Under the pieces are notes generated by a model that was not told where the DNA came from, did no database searches, and saw only the letters and a list, made by a program, of their open reading frames with translations. A program made the position numbers and the translations under genes. From the NCBI RefSeq assembly GCF_045862745.1, contig NZ_BQXN01000027.1:1-28513 (forward strand): a stretch of DNA of 28,513 nt, given 5' to 3'. Below, in pieces: positions 12,190-20,210 of this stretch (positions are counted from its first letter, which is position 1; every line of letters begins with the position of its first letter). Source of the stretch: Furfurilactobacillus entadae (lineage in GTDB: Bacteria; Bacillota; Bacilli; Lactobacillales; Lactobacillaceae).

Positions 12190-14053
12190 CTTTGTAGAAG
12201 TTGAAGATGTTAAGGATGCAGTGCAATCTGAAAAAGATAACTACAGTGCGTTGCTAACAGAGCATACAGACCCGGGGACTAAATATGCTTATGAGGTGTT
12301 GTTTTCAGATAAATATGTGACTGGCCGTGATGTTCAGCTTGCTTGTGTGCGCCATTTCCAAGACTTGCTGAGACAAGGACAAGAAGACTTCCCGTACATC
12401 TACGACCAGAAATGGGTTGACGCTATCGAGTGGTTTGCAAGAAGTATTCCTGATCCTACTGATACCAGTAAATTGATTGTTCCGATGGGCTGGCAATCAT
12501 TCATATTGGATTCGTTGGTCGGTTGGCGAGGTATAGAAACCGGTAGTCGCTATCACACCGGTATTGTTTCTGTGGCGCGTGGTCAAGGCAAGACGTGGTT
12601 AGCCTCTATCCTGGTTAACTTTTATTATTTTATGATTGGGTGGAACGCTACTTCACAGGACTTTCTTATTGCTAGTTATGATAGCGATCATGCGAAGAAG
12701 TTATTTGACTATGTATCCCTGCAAGCGAAAACGATTATCAACATGCAAGACTTTTCTAAAGAAGCAAGGGAAAGAGATGTGTCTGCGCAATCCTATCAGG
12801 TCATTGGCAGAAACAACAAAAACATCATTCGTGTAGGATCGTCGCAGGCCGGCGGGTTCGATAGTAAACACAACCTGATTGCTGTCTACGATGAAATTGG
12901 CAACATGGATCCTAAATACAATGAATCAATCAACCAAATTACGTCTGGTCAGTCAAAACTTGCTAATCGCTTATTCCTTGAAATATCGACGGCTTATCCC
13001 AATGTAAAAGTTAAGTTTAAGTCTGATCAAGAGAGCACCAGAAAACTAATCGAAGATGATTCTTCACGGGATGGTGACAAAATATTTATGGTCATCTACG
13101 CACAAGATGATGAGAATGAGGTTTTTGAACCAACCACTTGGGAAAAATCGAATCCATTATTGGGACTATCTGGTCAACAAAAGCAATTAAGGCAGGCATT
13201 GATAGACTTGCGCGACAACCAGGAACGTGAAGGATCGTTAGCTTCGTTTGCCAATAAATCAATGAATATTTGGAGTCGCCAATTTCAAAATAGTTATCTT
13301 GGCTTGAGCACGATACGCAGCGGAATTGTAAAAGACTTTGATATTAATCGAAGAGATGTGTTTATCGGTTTTGACGCTAGTCAGGTCAATGACAATACAT
13401 CATTTGGGTTCATATTTCCGTATCGGTCTAAGCAAGGTGATAAGTTCTTTGCTAAGCAGTACAGTTTCATTCCATTTGCTAGAGCTAAGTCAATTGAAGC
13501 TAAGAGCAAGCAAGATGGGCTAGATTACGTACAGCTTCAAGATCAGGGCTTTTGCGAAGTGACCAGGCAGCCCAGTGGCACCATTGACGAACAACAGGTT
13601 TGGGACTGGTTGGTTAATTTTGTTCGAACTAATGAATTGAACGTTAAAGCAGTAGTTGCAGACCCTAACTTGGCTTCGTGGTTCCTAAAGAAGGTGCAAT
13701 ATTATGAGCCAAAGTGGCCTTATTTCTCACTCGCACCAACTTCTTTTAATCTATCTGAACCGACAAAGGATTTTCAGGTTAGATTTATCAATGGCGATAT
13801 AAAAGTTCTAAATGACCCGCTACTAATTGACGGATTGAATAATGCCATCATCAAAGAAGATAAAGGTGGCGCCATCAAGATTGATCGTCAGAATCGCACA
13901 AGTGATCACATCGATACGTCAGACGCCTTAATCAACGCCCATTCACAGGCTAAGTTCTTCTTTGAAGATTATCACGATGAAAATTACAATCCGTTAAATG
14001 ACTTAAACAAAGCGGAACGGAAGCAGTATTTTAAATCAATGTTTGGAGGCTAG
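12170..14053 (+). CDS. terL: Terminase large subunit
   Basis: The ATP-driven packaging motor and nuclease, 627 residues from ATG 12170 (AAGAGGG 6 bases upstream; TTG 12167 is less likely). Walker A VARGQGKTW is near residues 136-144 and Walker B IAVYDEIGN near 235-243. The C-terminal RNase H-like nuclease has FIGFDASQVND near 400, VVADPN near 505 and the late acidic motif HIDTSDALINA near 583. The pattern is the Terminase_1 group used by HK97-like cos phages. All key residues are present. Confidence 0.95.
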   Translation: MLVHKYNFVEVEDVKDAVQSEKDNYSALLTEHTDPGTKYAYEVLFSDKYVTGRDVQLACVRHFQDLLRQGQEDFPYIYDQKWVDAIEWFARSIPDPTDTSKLIVPMGWQSFILDSLVGWRGIETGSRYHTGIVSVARGQGKTWLASILVNFYYFMIGWNATSQDFLIASYDSDHAKKLFDYVSLQAKTIINMQDFSKEARERDVSAQSYQVIGRNNKNIIRVGSSQAGGFDSKHNLIAVYDEIGNMDPKYNESINQITSGQSKLANRLFLEISTAYPNVKVKFKSDQESTRKLIEDDSSRDGDKIFMVIYAQDDENEVFEPTTWEKSNPLLGLSGQQKQLRQALIDLRDNQEREGSLASFANKSMNIWSRQFQNSYLGLSTIRSGIVKDFDINRRDVFIGFDASQVNDNTSFGFIFPYRSKQGDKFFAKQYSFIPFARAKSIEAKSKQDGLDYVQLQDQGFCEVTRQPSGTIDEQQVWDWLVNFVRTNELNVKAVVADPNLASWFLKKVQYYEPKWPYFSLAPTSFNLSEPTKDFQVRFINGDIKVLNDPLLIDGLNNAIIKEDKGGAIKIDRQNRTSDHIDTSDALINAHSQAKFFFEDYHDENYNPLNDLNKAERKQYFKSMFGG

Positions 14054-14062
14054 GAGGAAAGC

Positions 14063-14248
14063 ATGGTAAAAACATTTTTTGAAATGTTAGCGAGTTTTTG
14101 GGCTAACTGGTTAGAAACAGTGCTATTTATTGGTGGGCTCACAATGATTGTCATTGCGGCCTATTTTTTTAACCTCATTGTCGGACTGTTTGCCACAGGA
14201 TTAGCGATGGTGTTAGTGGCCAAAGCCCTGGTGCAAGAAAGGGGATGA
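14063..14248 (+). CDS. DUF1056-like small membrane protein (61 aa)
   Basis: Two hydrophobic helices (about 15-36 and 38-55) make a membrane hairpin with a short charged end. A small DUF1056-type membrane protein at exactly this place, between large terminase and portal, is conserved in many lactic acid bacteria phages; its function is unknown. A good AGGAGG precedes ATG. Confidence 0.75.
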   Translation: MVKTFFEMLASFWANWLETVLFIGGLTMIVIAAYFFNLIVGLFATGLAMVLVAKALVQERG

Positions 14249-14253
14249 GTTGA

Positions 14254-15405
14254 GTGGGGCTTGTGACACCAAATAATTATCATCGAAAAAAGGTCAGGGA
14301 TATGGTTTATCCCAGCTCGGGAGGTGATTTCTACTGGTCAAGCGTGGGCGGAACACCGATTGCGTACGTAAATGCGGATAATGCTTTAAAAAACACCAAT
14401 GTGTTTGCTGTTATTAACCGAATCGCGAGTGATGTCGCCTCTGCTCATTTTAAAACTGAAAATCATGCTGCACTTAATCGACTAGAGAGCCCAAGCAGGC
14501 TAATTAGTCGATTTTCTTTTTGGCAAAGCATTTTGATTCAGCTTTGCCTATCTGGTAATGCATATGTGCCGCTAATTGGCGGTAATTTAGAGCATTTACC
14601 GCCTGCTGATGTGCAACTGGACTATTTGCCAGGTAATACAGGCATAGTTTATTCAGTAATGGAGAATAATGAACGCCCAAAGCTAACACTAAGAGACGAT
14701 CAAATGCTTCATTTTCGACTGATGCCAGACCCAGATTATCGCTTTTTGATTGGGCGATCCCCATTAGACAGTTTAGGTGATGCTTTGACGGTTGCCAAGA
14801 AGACGATGGATTCTAATTTAAAATCATTAAACAATCAAATTAATGCAGCTGGTAAATTAAAAATTACCGGCATGCTCAATGACGACTTAGATCCGTCTGA
14901 TGCTCGTAACGCTTTCGAAGAAGCCAACGCAGGAGATAATGCAGGCCGACTAATGGTTTTGCCTGATGGATTTGATTATTCCGAGTTCCAGATGAAGGCT
15001 GACGTCTTTAAGGCATTGAATGAAAACGCCAGTTTCTCGGCTGATCAAATTTCAAAAGCGTTTGGTGTTCCCAGTGATATGTTGGGCGGTGGAACCTCAA
15101 CCGAAAGCCAGCACAGCAACAGTGACCAAATAAAGGCACTGTACTTATCTAATTTAAATACGTACGTTCATCCAATCCTGGATGAGTTGAAACTGAAATT
15201 GCACGCCCCAGACCTTGATCTAGACATTAAGGACATGTTAGACGTAGATGATTCGACAATGATTGGTCAGATTAATGATTTAGTCACGTCAAAGGCGTTA
15301 AGCCCTAATCAGGCACAGTGGATGTTGCAACGCTCTGGCTTTTTGCCTAATGGTTTGCCAGAGTACGACGCAAATTGGGAAGGAGGGACAAAGAATGGCA
15401 ATTAA
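14254..15405 (+). CDS. Portal protein (HK97 family)
   Basis: The dodecameric portal ring at the unique head vertex. 383 residues, GTG start behind AGGGGATG. Recognised by NVFAVINRIASDVASAHF, FWQSILIQLCLSGNAYVPL, LHFRLMPDPDY, GRSPLDSLGDALTVAK, and the late AFGVPSDMLGGGTSTESQHSN, which is diagnostic of HK97-type portals. The 3' end overlaps the protease by 11 bases. Confidence 0.95.
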   Translation: MGLVTPNNYHRKKVRDMVYPSSGGDFYWSSVGGTPIAYVNADNALKNTNVFAVINRIASDVASAHFKTENHAALNRLESPSRLISRFSFWQSILIQLCLSGNAYVPLIGGNLEHLPPADVQLDYLPGNTGIVYSVMENNERPKLTLRDDQMLHFRLMPDPDYRFLIGRSPLDSLGDALTVAKKTMDSNLKSLNNQINAAGKLKITGMLNDDLDPSDARNAFEEANAGDNAGRLMVLPDGFDYSEFQMKADVFKALNENASFSADQISKAFGVPSDMLGGGTSTESQHSNSDQIKALYLSNLNTYVHPILDELKLKLHAPDLDLDIKDMLDVDDSTMIGQINDLVTSKALSPNQAQWMLQRSGFLPNGLPEYDANWEGGTKNGN

Positions 15406-16084
15406 AGTAAACGGCACGATTACAAATGATGATGATGCACCTATCTATCGTGATTGGTTTGGACAGACGGTTGTGTCACCCGCAGATGTAATCAACGAAT
15501 TACCGGAAGATGGTTCAGATGTAGTTGTTGAAATTGCTTCAAATGGTGGTGAAGTGGACCCGGCAACAGCAATGTGCACTGCGTTACGTCAGTATTCAGG
15601 AAATGTAACCGTCCAAATTGTGGCTAATGCTTATTCAGCGGGCACAATTGTGGCTATGGGTGCGGATAAAGTTCAGATGGCTCCAGGAGCAAAAATGATG
15701 ATTCATAACGCTTCTGGTGGTGCTGATGGCAATTATCACGACATGGAACATGCTTCTAATATGTTACAGGTCACCAATAAGGCAATCGCCAACATGTATG
15801 CAGCCAAAACTGGAAAACCAGCGCAGGACTGGTTAGATTTAATGGATCAAGAAAAATGGATAGATGCCAATGAAGCCATTGAGTTAGGGTTGGCGGACGA
15901 AATCCAGGATTTTGCACCAGTTACTAATTCAGTAGGGTCACTTAATGCTAGTTATCAGTCAGTACAAAAGATTAAGGCGTTAGTCGCCGAAAATACAAAA
16001 CTAAAACAAACACAGAATCGCCAACCTAGTGCACACGAAAAACTCGTGCAAGCTAAGCTGGCTATTTTTAACGGAGGAATGTAA
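15395..16084 (+). CDS. Head maturation protease, ClpP-like (S14)
   Basis: The prohead protease that removes the capsid delta domain. ATG 15395 follows AAGGAGGG; the earlier in-frame codon at 15350 has no ribosome site. ClpP fold marks: EIASNGGEVDPATAM, nucleophile S81 in NAYSAGT, and H104 in MMIHNAS; a later Asp (about 152-155, WLDLMD) is the likely third residue. 229 residues, the usual size. The C-terminal 40 residues are a charged helix that may act in assembly. Confidence 0.93.
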   Translation: MAIKVNGTITNDDDAPIYRDWFGQTVVSPADVINELPEDGSDVVVEIASNGGEVDPATAMCTALRQYSGNVTVQIVANAYSAGTIVAMGADKVQMAPGAKMMIHNASGGADGNYHDMEHASNMLQVTNKAIANMYAAKTGKPAQDWLDLMDQEKWIDANEAIELGLADEIQDFAPVTNSVGSLNASYQSVQKIKALVAENTKLKQTQNRQPSAHEKLVQAKLAIFNGGM

Positions 16085-16087
16085 CAA

Positions 16088-17260
16088 ATGAATAAAGATC
16101 AATTACAGGCACTATTCAACAAGGTAAGCGCTAAGGCTTCAGATCTCAACGCACAAATGCAAGTAGCAATTCAATCAGACGATTTTGATGAAGCAAAGTT
16201 TACAAAAATGAATGATGAACTAACGGCCACTAAAGCGCGCCGTGACGCAATCGAAGATCAAATTAATTCGTTGCCAGCGCCTAAGCCGGTTAATCCAGAA
16301 ACGGTTGATGAACATCCAGGCACAAAAATTCCAGGTTCTGGGCATATGACGACGATTGAACGCCAAAAGACTGGTATTAACGATTTTATTCATTCACACG
16401 GCACTAAGGTATCTGATGACGTTTCCGCGCAACGGGTTTCATCAAAAGAAGTTGGCGTGCTCATTCCGACACAGATCATCTATGATCCAACGGCCGAAGT
16501 AAATTCAGTCGTTGATCTGTCGTCATTGGTATCAAAGACCCCTGTAACCACGCCGAAGGGGACATATCCAATTTTGAAGCGTGCTACTGACCGTTTCTTG
16601 TCAGTTGAAGAATTAAAAGAAAATCCTACTCTTGCTGAACCAGAGTTTGATGAAATCGATTGGTCCGTTGCAACTTATCGTGGAGCAATTCCATTATCCG
16701 AGGAAGCCATTGCAGACACACAAGTTGATTTAACGGCATTAGTCGGTCAATCCATTAATGAAAAGTCAATCAACACGTATAACGCCATGATTGCGCCAGT
16801 TCTACAAGCCTTTATCGCAAAAAGCACGACCGCTGACACATTAGTCGATGATTTAAAGCACATTATCAATGTTGACTTGGATCCAGCGTATGCCAAGTCA
16901 TTAGTTGTCACTCAATCTATGTTCAATACTTTAGACACCTTGAAGGATAAGAACGGCCGTTACTTATTACATGATGGCAATGATTCAATCACCGCAGGGA
17001 CTTCAAAAGGTACTTTACTTGGTGTACCTGTGTTCGTTGTAGGTGACACATTGTTGGGTAGTGCTGCTGGTGATCAAAAGGCGTTTATCGGTGACTTGAA
17101 GCGGGCCGTATTGTTCACAGACCGGCAACAAGTGACCCTAGCTTGGGAAGAAAGCAAGGTTTATGGCCGGTATCTTGGTGCAGCCTTCCGGTTTGGTGTA
17201 GAGGCTGCTGATAAGAATGCAGGTTACTTTGTAACTGTCACTGCGCCAGCGAGCAAATAG
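16088..17260 (+). CDS. Major capsid protein (HK97 fold)
   Basis: A 390-residue HK97-type capsid subunit. Residues 1-75 form a charged coiled coil (QLQALFNKVSAKASDLNAQM), the delta domain that the protease cuts away. The mature part begins around 100-115 and has VSSKEVGVLIPTQIIYDP, YPILKRATDRFLSVEEL, FDEIDWSVATYRGAIPLSEEA and the C-terminal AVLFTDRQQVTLAWEESKVYGRYLGAAFRFGV, all characteristic. The ATG follows GGAGGAATG. Just after the stop the +1 frame stays open for 14 codons (see the separate entry), hinting at a frameshifted longer form. Confidence 0.95.
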   Translation: MNKDQLQALFNKVSAKASDLNAQMQVAIQSDDFDEAKFTKMNDELTATKARRDAIEDQINSLPAPKPVNPETVDEHPGTKIPGSGHMTTIERQKTGINDFIHSHGTKVSDDVSAQRVSSKEVGVLIPTQIIYDPTAEVNSVVDLSSLVSKTPVTTPKGTYPILKRATDRFLSVEELKENPTLAEPEFDEIDWSVATYRGAIPLSEEAIADTQVDLTALVGQSINEKSINTYNAMIAPVLQAFIAKSTTADTLVDDLKHIINVDLDPAYAKSLVVTQSMFNTLDTLKDKNGRYLLHDGNDSITAGTSKGTLLGVPVFVVGDTLLGSAAGDQKAFIGDLKRAVLFTDRQQVTLAWEESKVYGRYLGAAFRFGVEAADKNAGYFVTVTAPASK

Positions 17261-17300
17261 TGCCGGTTCTAGCGAAGATGATGCAAAAGCTAGTAAATAA
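17256..17300 (+). other. Possible +1-frame capsid C-terminal extension
   Basis: If the ribosome shifted +1 at AGC-AAA-TAG, reading would go on as NSAGSSEDDAKASK and end at TAA 17298-17300. The extension is Ser/Asp/Ala/Lys-rich, codon use looks coding, and it even ends with ASK like the zero-frame product. Either a programmed shift, as known for the Listeria phage PSA capsid, or a one-base insertion that truncated the gene. Confidence 0.35.
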
Positions 17301-17316
17301 TTAGGAGGTAGCAGCC

Positions 17317-17658
17317 ATGGCTGATGAAGAAGCAATTGGCGTGACAGTTGCTAATATGCAGCAGTATTTAAACGTTGACGGAGATGACGAAATACTGCTG
17401 CAGTTAATCAATATGGCTGAGGAAGATGTTATGGGCGCAATAGATGACATGATTGACGTTAAAAAATATCGAAAATTTGAACGATTCAATCAAGCCGTCC
17501 GTGTGCTTGTAGACTTTACCTACTTTGGCCGTGGTGAGTTAACTACGACTGGCTTAGCGTATCCGCCAAGCTACCTTTATATGATTAATGGGATACGCTG
17601 GAAGATTCGGAGGCAAGAACGTGAAAATAGCGGTCAGCCGATTAAACAAAACAGTTAG
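17317..17658 (+). CDS. Head-tail connector (HK97 gp6-like)
   Basis: An adaptor that docks on the portal. ANMQQYLNVDGDDEILLQLINMAEEDVMGAI is the connector family pattern (helical, acidic), and the FNQAVRVLVDFTYFGRGE block is typical. It starts after AGGAGGTAG. 113 residues. The next gene begins inside its 3' end (17621). Confidence 0.85.
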   Translation: MADEEAIGVTVANMQQYLNVDGDDEILLQLINMAEEDVMGAIDDMIDVKKYRKFERFNQAVRVLVDFTYFGRGELTTTGLAYPPSYLYMINGIRWKIRRQERENSGQPIKQNS

Positions 17659-17962
17659 TTTCGGTCATACTGAGCGTGTCGAAAATGATGGAAGCGGCGA
17701 TTATGACATTGTTGTTGTTCCTGATTTTAAGGTGCATTGTGCCTTGTACAATCGCACGTTTGCTCAAGACTACCAGTTAATGGGGACTGAGCTTGAAGAC
17801 ACAATTGTATTGGCAGTAAGAAGTGACCAGCGAATTAATAAATCGTTAAAAGCAAGCTTTGATGGCAATGATTACGATTTGCCAGATGTGTCGAAAGATG
17901 CTTCAGGGATGCCGGTTGGTTACGACCTGGTCACTCTTAAATTGCGAAAGAAAGTCGGGTAA
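17621..17962 (+). CDS. Head closure / head-tail adaptor protein
   Basis: The plug protein under the connector. GTG 17621 has CGGAGG 7 bases upstream and yields 113 residues beginning VKIAVSRLNKTVSFGH; the beta-barrel pattern (VPDFKVHCALYNRTFAQDYQ, LEDTIVLAVRSDQRI) and the order connector-closure-gp10 support the assignment. An earlier in-frame ATG (17588) lacks a ribosome site and would overlap the connector more deeply. Confidence 0.75.
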   Translation: MKIAVSRLNKTVSFGHTERVENDGSGDYDIVVVPDFKVHCALYNRTFAQDYQLMGTELEDTIVLAVRSDQRINKSLKASFDGNDYDLPDVSKDASGMPVGYDLVTLKLRKKVG

Positions 17963-17967
17963 CTAAA

Positions 17968-18366
17968 TTGAGTTTGTCAGATGATTTGGAAGGCTTTATT
18001 AGCCAAGCCGAAAAGTTGATTCCTGATACAGCCACAAAGTCAAAAATGACCGGGGCCGGAGCGAAGGTTTTTGAAAGTGATCTGCGGAATGCTACAAAAG
18101 GCAAACATTATACCAATCATAAGGACGTCAAAGAACCACATTTAGCTGATGCCGTGATGAGCCAAAACACAGATATGGATGGCGAGAAAAATGGTTCTAG
18201 TGTGGTTGGTTTTGGCAGAAAAGCTTATATTGCTAGATTTCTGAACGATGGGACTAAGTCGATTCATGGCGATCACTTTGTTGACAATGCCCGAAGAGAG
18301 TCTGAACAAGCAATTTTCGAGGCTCAAAAACAGGTCTATGATGACGAAATTGGCGGTGACAAGTAA
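17968..18366 (+). CDS. HK97 gp10-like tail completion protein
   Basis: 132 residues from TTG 17968. The family is read from an N-terminal helix, KMTGAGAKVFESDLRNATKGKHY and GFGRKAYIARFLNDGTKSIHGDHFVDNA (the family hallmark block, KxxxARFLNDGT), and from the position between closure protein and tail terminator. It joins the tail to the head. The stop overlaps the next start. Confidence 0.85.
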   Translation: MSLSDDLEGFISQAEKLIPDTATKSKMTGAGAKVFESDLRNATKGKHYTNHKDVKEPHLADAVMSQNTDMDGEKNGSSVVGFGRKAYIARFLNDGTKSIHGDHFVDNARRESEQAIFEAQKQVYDDEIGGDK

Positions 18367-18767
18367 TGGAATTGCCCGCAATTACTGGCGAAAATCTGAT
18401 TAAATCAGCAAGTTTAGACTGGATTGATAATGTTTATCGCACTTCAATTCCCGATGACGTAATCGGGAACACCGATACTACAGACGTATTGGTAACAGAG
18501 TATTTAAACGAACCTGCACGATATGGTAACAGCCGATTCAAGGGCTGGTCCATTGGCGTTGAGGTTCAAGTTTTTTACAAAGACCACTTAGATCATGAAT
18601 TTAACATGATGGGGGCAGAAATTGGATTGGCTAAACTATTTGAGAAAAATGGTTGGTCAGTCTCACAATCAAGAGACCACATCAAAGACCCAGACACCAG
18701 ACAGATGTCGAAGGTCTTTTATTTTACAAAAAATTTGAATTTAACGGAGGAAGATTTACATGGCTAA
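18366..18767 (+). CDS. Tail terminator, DUF806 family
   Basis: 133 residues. The N-terminal LPAITGENLIKSASLDWIDNVYRTSIPDD and LVTEYLNEPARYGNS look like the DUF806 tail component family of lactic acid bacteria phages. Its place just before the major tail protein is that of the tail terminator, which caps the tube. The last 8 bases overlap the tail tube gene. Confidence 0.75.
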   Translation: MELPAITGENLIKSASLDWIDNVYRTSIPDDVIGNTDTTDVLVTEYLNEPARYGNSRFKGWSIGVEVQVFYKDHLDHEFNMMGAEIGLAKLFEKNGWSVSQSRDHIKDPDTRQMSKVFYFTKNLNLTEEDLHG

Positions 18768-19449
18768 CGGAAGTACAAGTTTTCATGGTATTAAAGGGAT
18801 CACCTTTGGGGTGAATGATGATTTGGGGATGCTAGTAACAGATCCATCAAAAGGCGGCGTTGGTACAGATGGTATTGAATTGGTCGATGGCGATGGTCAA
18901 GGTGCAACAACTGCCAACATCACTGGCCTTGAAGCAAAAGGCACGATCCAATGGGCTAACAACAAGGCTAAACGTGAATCACACGGTAAGTCGGCGCCAG
19001 AAGTAGCAATCACAATGCTTGATATGGGTCACAAATTGTTGCAGACACTTAAAGGCTATGACAGTGACGGAAAGGGTGGTTACACACTCCGGGGTGGCAA
19101 CAAGCCGCACGTCGCGATGCTAATTTGTTCTACTGGTTTTGACGGTAATGACTACTACGAAGGCTTCGCCAACGGTGAATTGATTGAAGCGGGCCATAAC
19201 CACGGTACTGATAACGCAAATGAAACGGATGCAAATACTACGTTAAGCTATGCAGCGTTAACACCATTAAAAGATGATGTATTTCTTGACAGCAAAGGTA
19301 ATCAACAACCATTCAAGACTTGGTCATCTGCTGAAGAAGGGTTCGACAAAGCAGCAATGTACGCAGAGGTCTTTGGTGGCTACGTATTAAAAGCTGGAAC
19401 AAAGACTGATAGTGGTGCATCAAACACAGATACAACCACGGTTCACTAG
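18760..19449 (+). CDS. Major tail (tube) protein
   Basis: 229 residues. FHGIKGITFGVNDDLGML at the N-terminus, GLEAKGTIQWANNKAKRESHGKSAPEV and the terminal GGYVLKAGTKTDSGAS fit the phi13-type major tail proteins of Gram-positive siphophages. It polymerises into the tail tube. The strong GGAGGAAG site agrees with high expression. The next 84 bases (19450-19533) hold no clear terminator, only the ribosome site of the chaperone gene. Confidence 0.88.
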   Translation: MANGSTSFHGIKGITFGVNDDLGMLVTDPSKGGVGTDGIELVDGDGQGATTANITGLEAKGTIQWANNKAKRESHGKSAPEVAITMLDMGHKLLQTLKGYDSDGKGGYTLRGGNKPHVAMLICSTGFDGNDYYEGFANGELIEAGHNHGTDNANETDANTTLSYAALTPLKDDVFLDSKGNQQPFKTWSSAEEGFDKAAMYAEVFGGYVLKAGTKTDSGASNTDTTTVH

Positions 19450-19533
19450 TAGAAAATAGACAGAGACGACTTGATATGAGACGAAAGTAGGACGCTATTA
19501 GGCGCTTTTAGTAAATAAGGAGATTTGGACCGT

Positions 19534-19998
19534 ATGACAATTAAATTAAAAGCAAAAGAGATCGGCATTAATAAGCTTATCGAAGTAAAACCAACCATTT
19601 CTGTAGTCGATATGGCAGACGAAATGATGATTAAACTTTTACAAATGGATGAAGACGATGCCCGTGAAGAAGTTGAGGAAGCGAAAAAAGAGAAAGACAA
19701 GAAAGAACTAACACCAGAGGAGCAAAAATCCTTAGATAAAAAAGATCGGTTAAACATGGTTAAATCAATTCAGAAAGAACGCGATTTTACCAAGGAATCC
19801 TTCGATTTTCTTCAAACTACTCTGAAACTGACAGATAAACAGGTCGATCATGCCAAAGAATCAATTGAATTTGATGGCTTAGGTGAGTATTTGATGTACG
19901 TCATTGGTCGTATTAAGGGCCGTTCTGATGCTGATTTCGAACTTGACAAGAAGGTTGAAGCTGAAAAGGCTAAGTCTGAAGACCCAAAAAAAGGTTAG
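19534..19998 (+). CDS. Tail assembly chaperone, short form (gpG-like)
   Basis: 154 residues from ATG 19534 (AAGGAG 11 bases upstream; TTG 19525 sits only two bases after it). Acidic and lysine-rich with a central charged helix (DDAREEVEEAKKEKDKKELT). It coats the tape measure during tail assembly, by analogy with lambda gpG. Just before its TAG lies a slippery run of seven A, which yields the longer form. Confidence 0.85.
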   Translation: MTIKLKAKEIGINKLIEVKPTISVVDMADEMMIKLLQMDEDDAREEVEEAKKEKDKKELTPEEQKSLDKKDRLNMVKSIQKERDFTKESFDFLQTTLKLTDKQVDHAKESIEFDGLGEYLMYVIGRIKGRSDADFELDKKVEAEKAKSEDPKKG

Positions 19999-20210
19999 CC
20001 CGTTTACATCAAGCCATCAAAGAACTAAAAAACGAGCACGAGGATATGGGCTTGTTAAAGAAACGGTTACTTTTTGAATCAGGCGTTACGCCGAACGCTA
20101 TCGATGATGAAGATTATTTCAAATTTATGGAAGTCTTGGCGGCCAAAGAGCGTGATGAACGCCCAGTTGATCCAGCCGATGCGTTTAAACAAATGAACGG
20201 AGGTGCGTAG
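19534..20210 (+). CDS. Tail assembly chaperone, -1 frameshift fusion (gpGT-like)
   Basis: A -1 shift at the seven-A slippery run gives a fusion that runs to TAG 20208-20210 and adds 72 residues, beginning RLHQAIKELKNEHEDMGLLK and ending with DAFKQMNGGA. This downstream frame has no ribosome site of its own and is exactly in the -1 register, as in lambda gpG/gpGT and many lactic acid phages. Translation may stall on the tape measure start that follows (TTG at 20211). Confidence 0.85.
19986..19992 (+). promoter_or_regulatory. Slippery heptamer A AAA AAA, -1 programmed frameshift
   Basis: The zero frame reads CCA-AAA-AAA-GGT-TAG. Both tRNAs can slip one base back on A AAA AAA, after which AGG-TTA-GCC continues the open frame to 20210. 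A stop codon two codons later and the conserved gene context support a programmed event. Confidence 0.85.

Noticed and set aside
19450..19533. Terminator between tail tube and chaperone genes
   Set aside because: Only a 3-bp CGC/GCG stem is present; the T run is short and broken.
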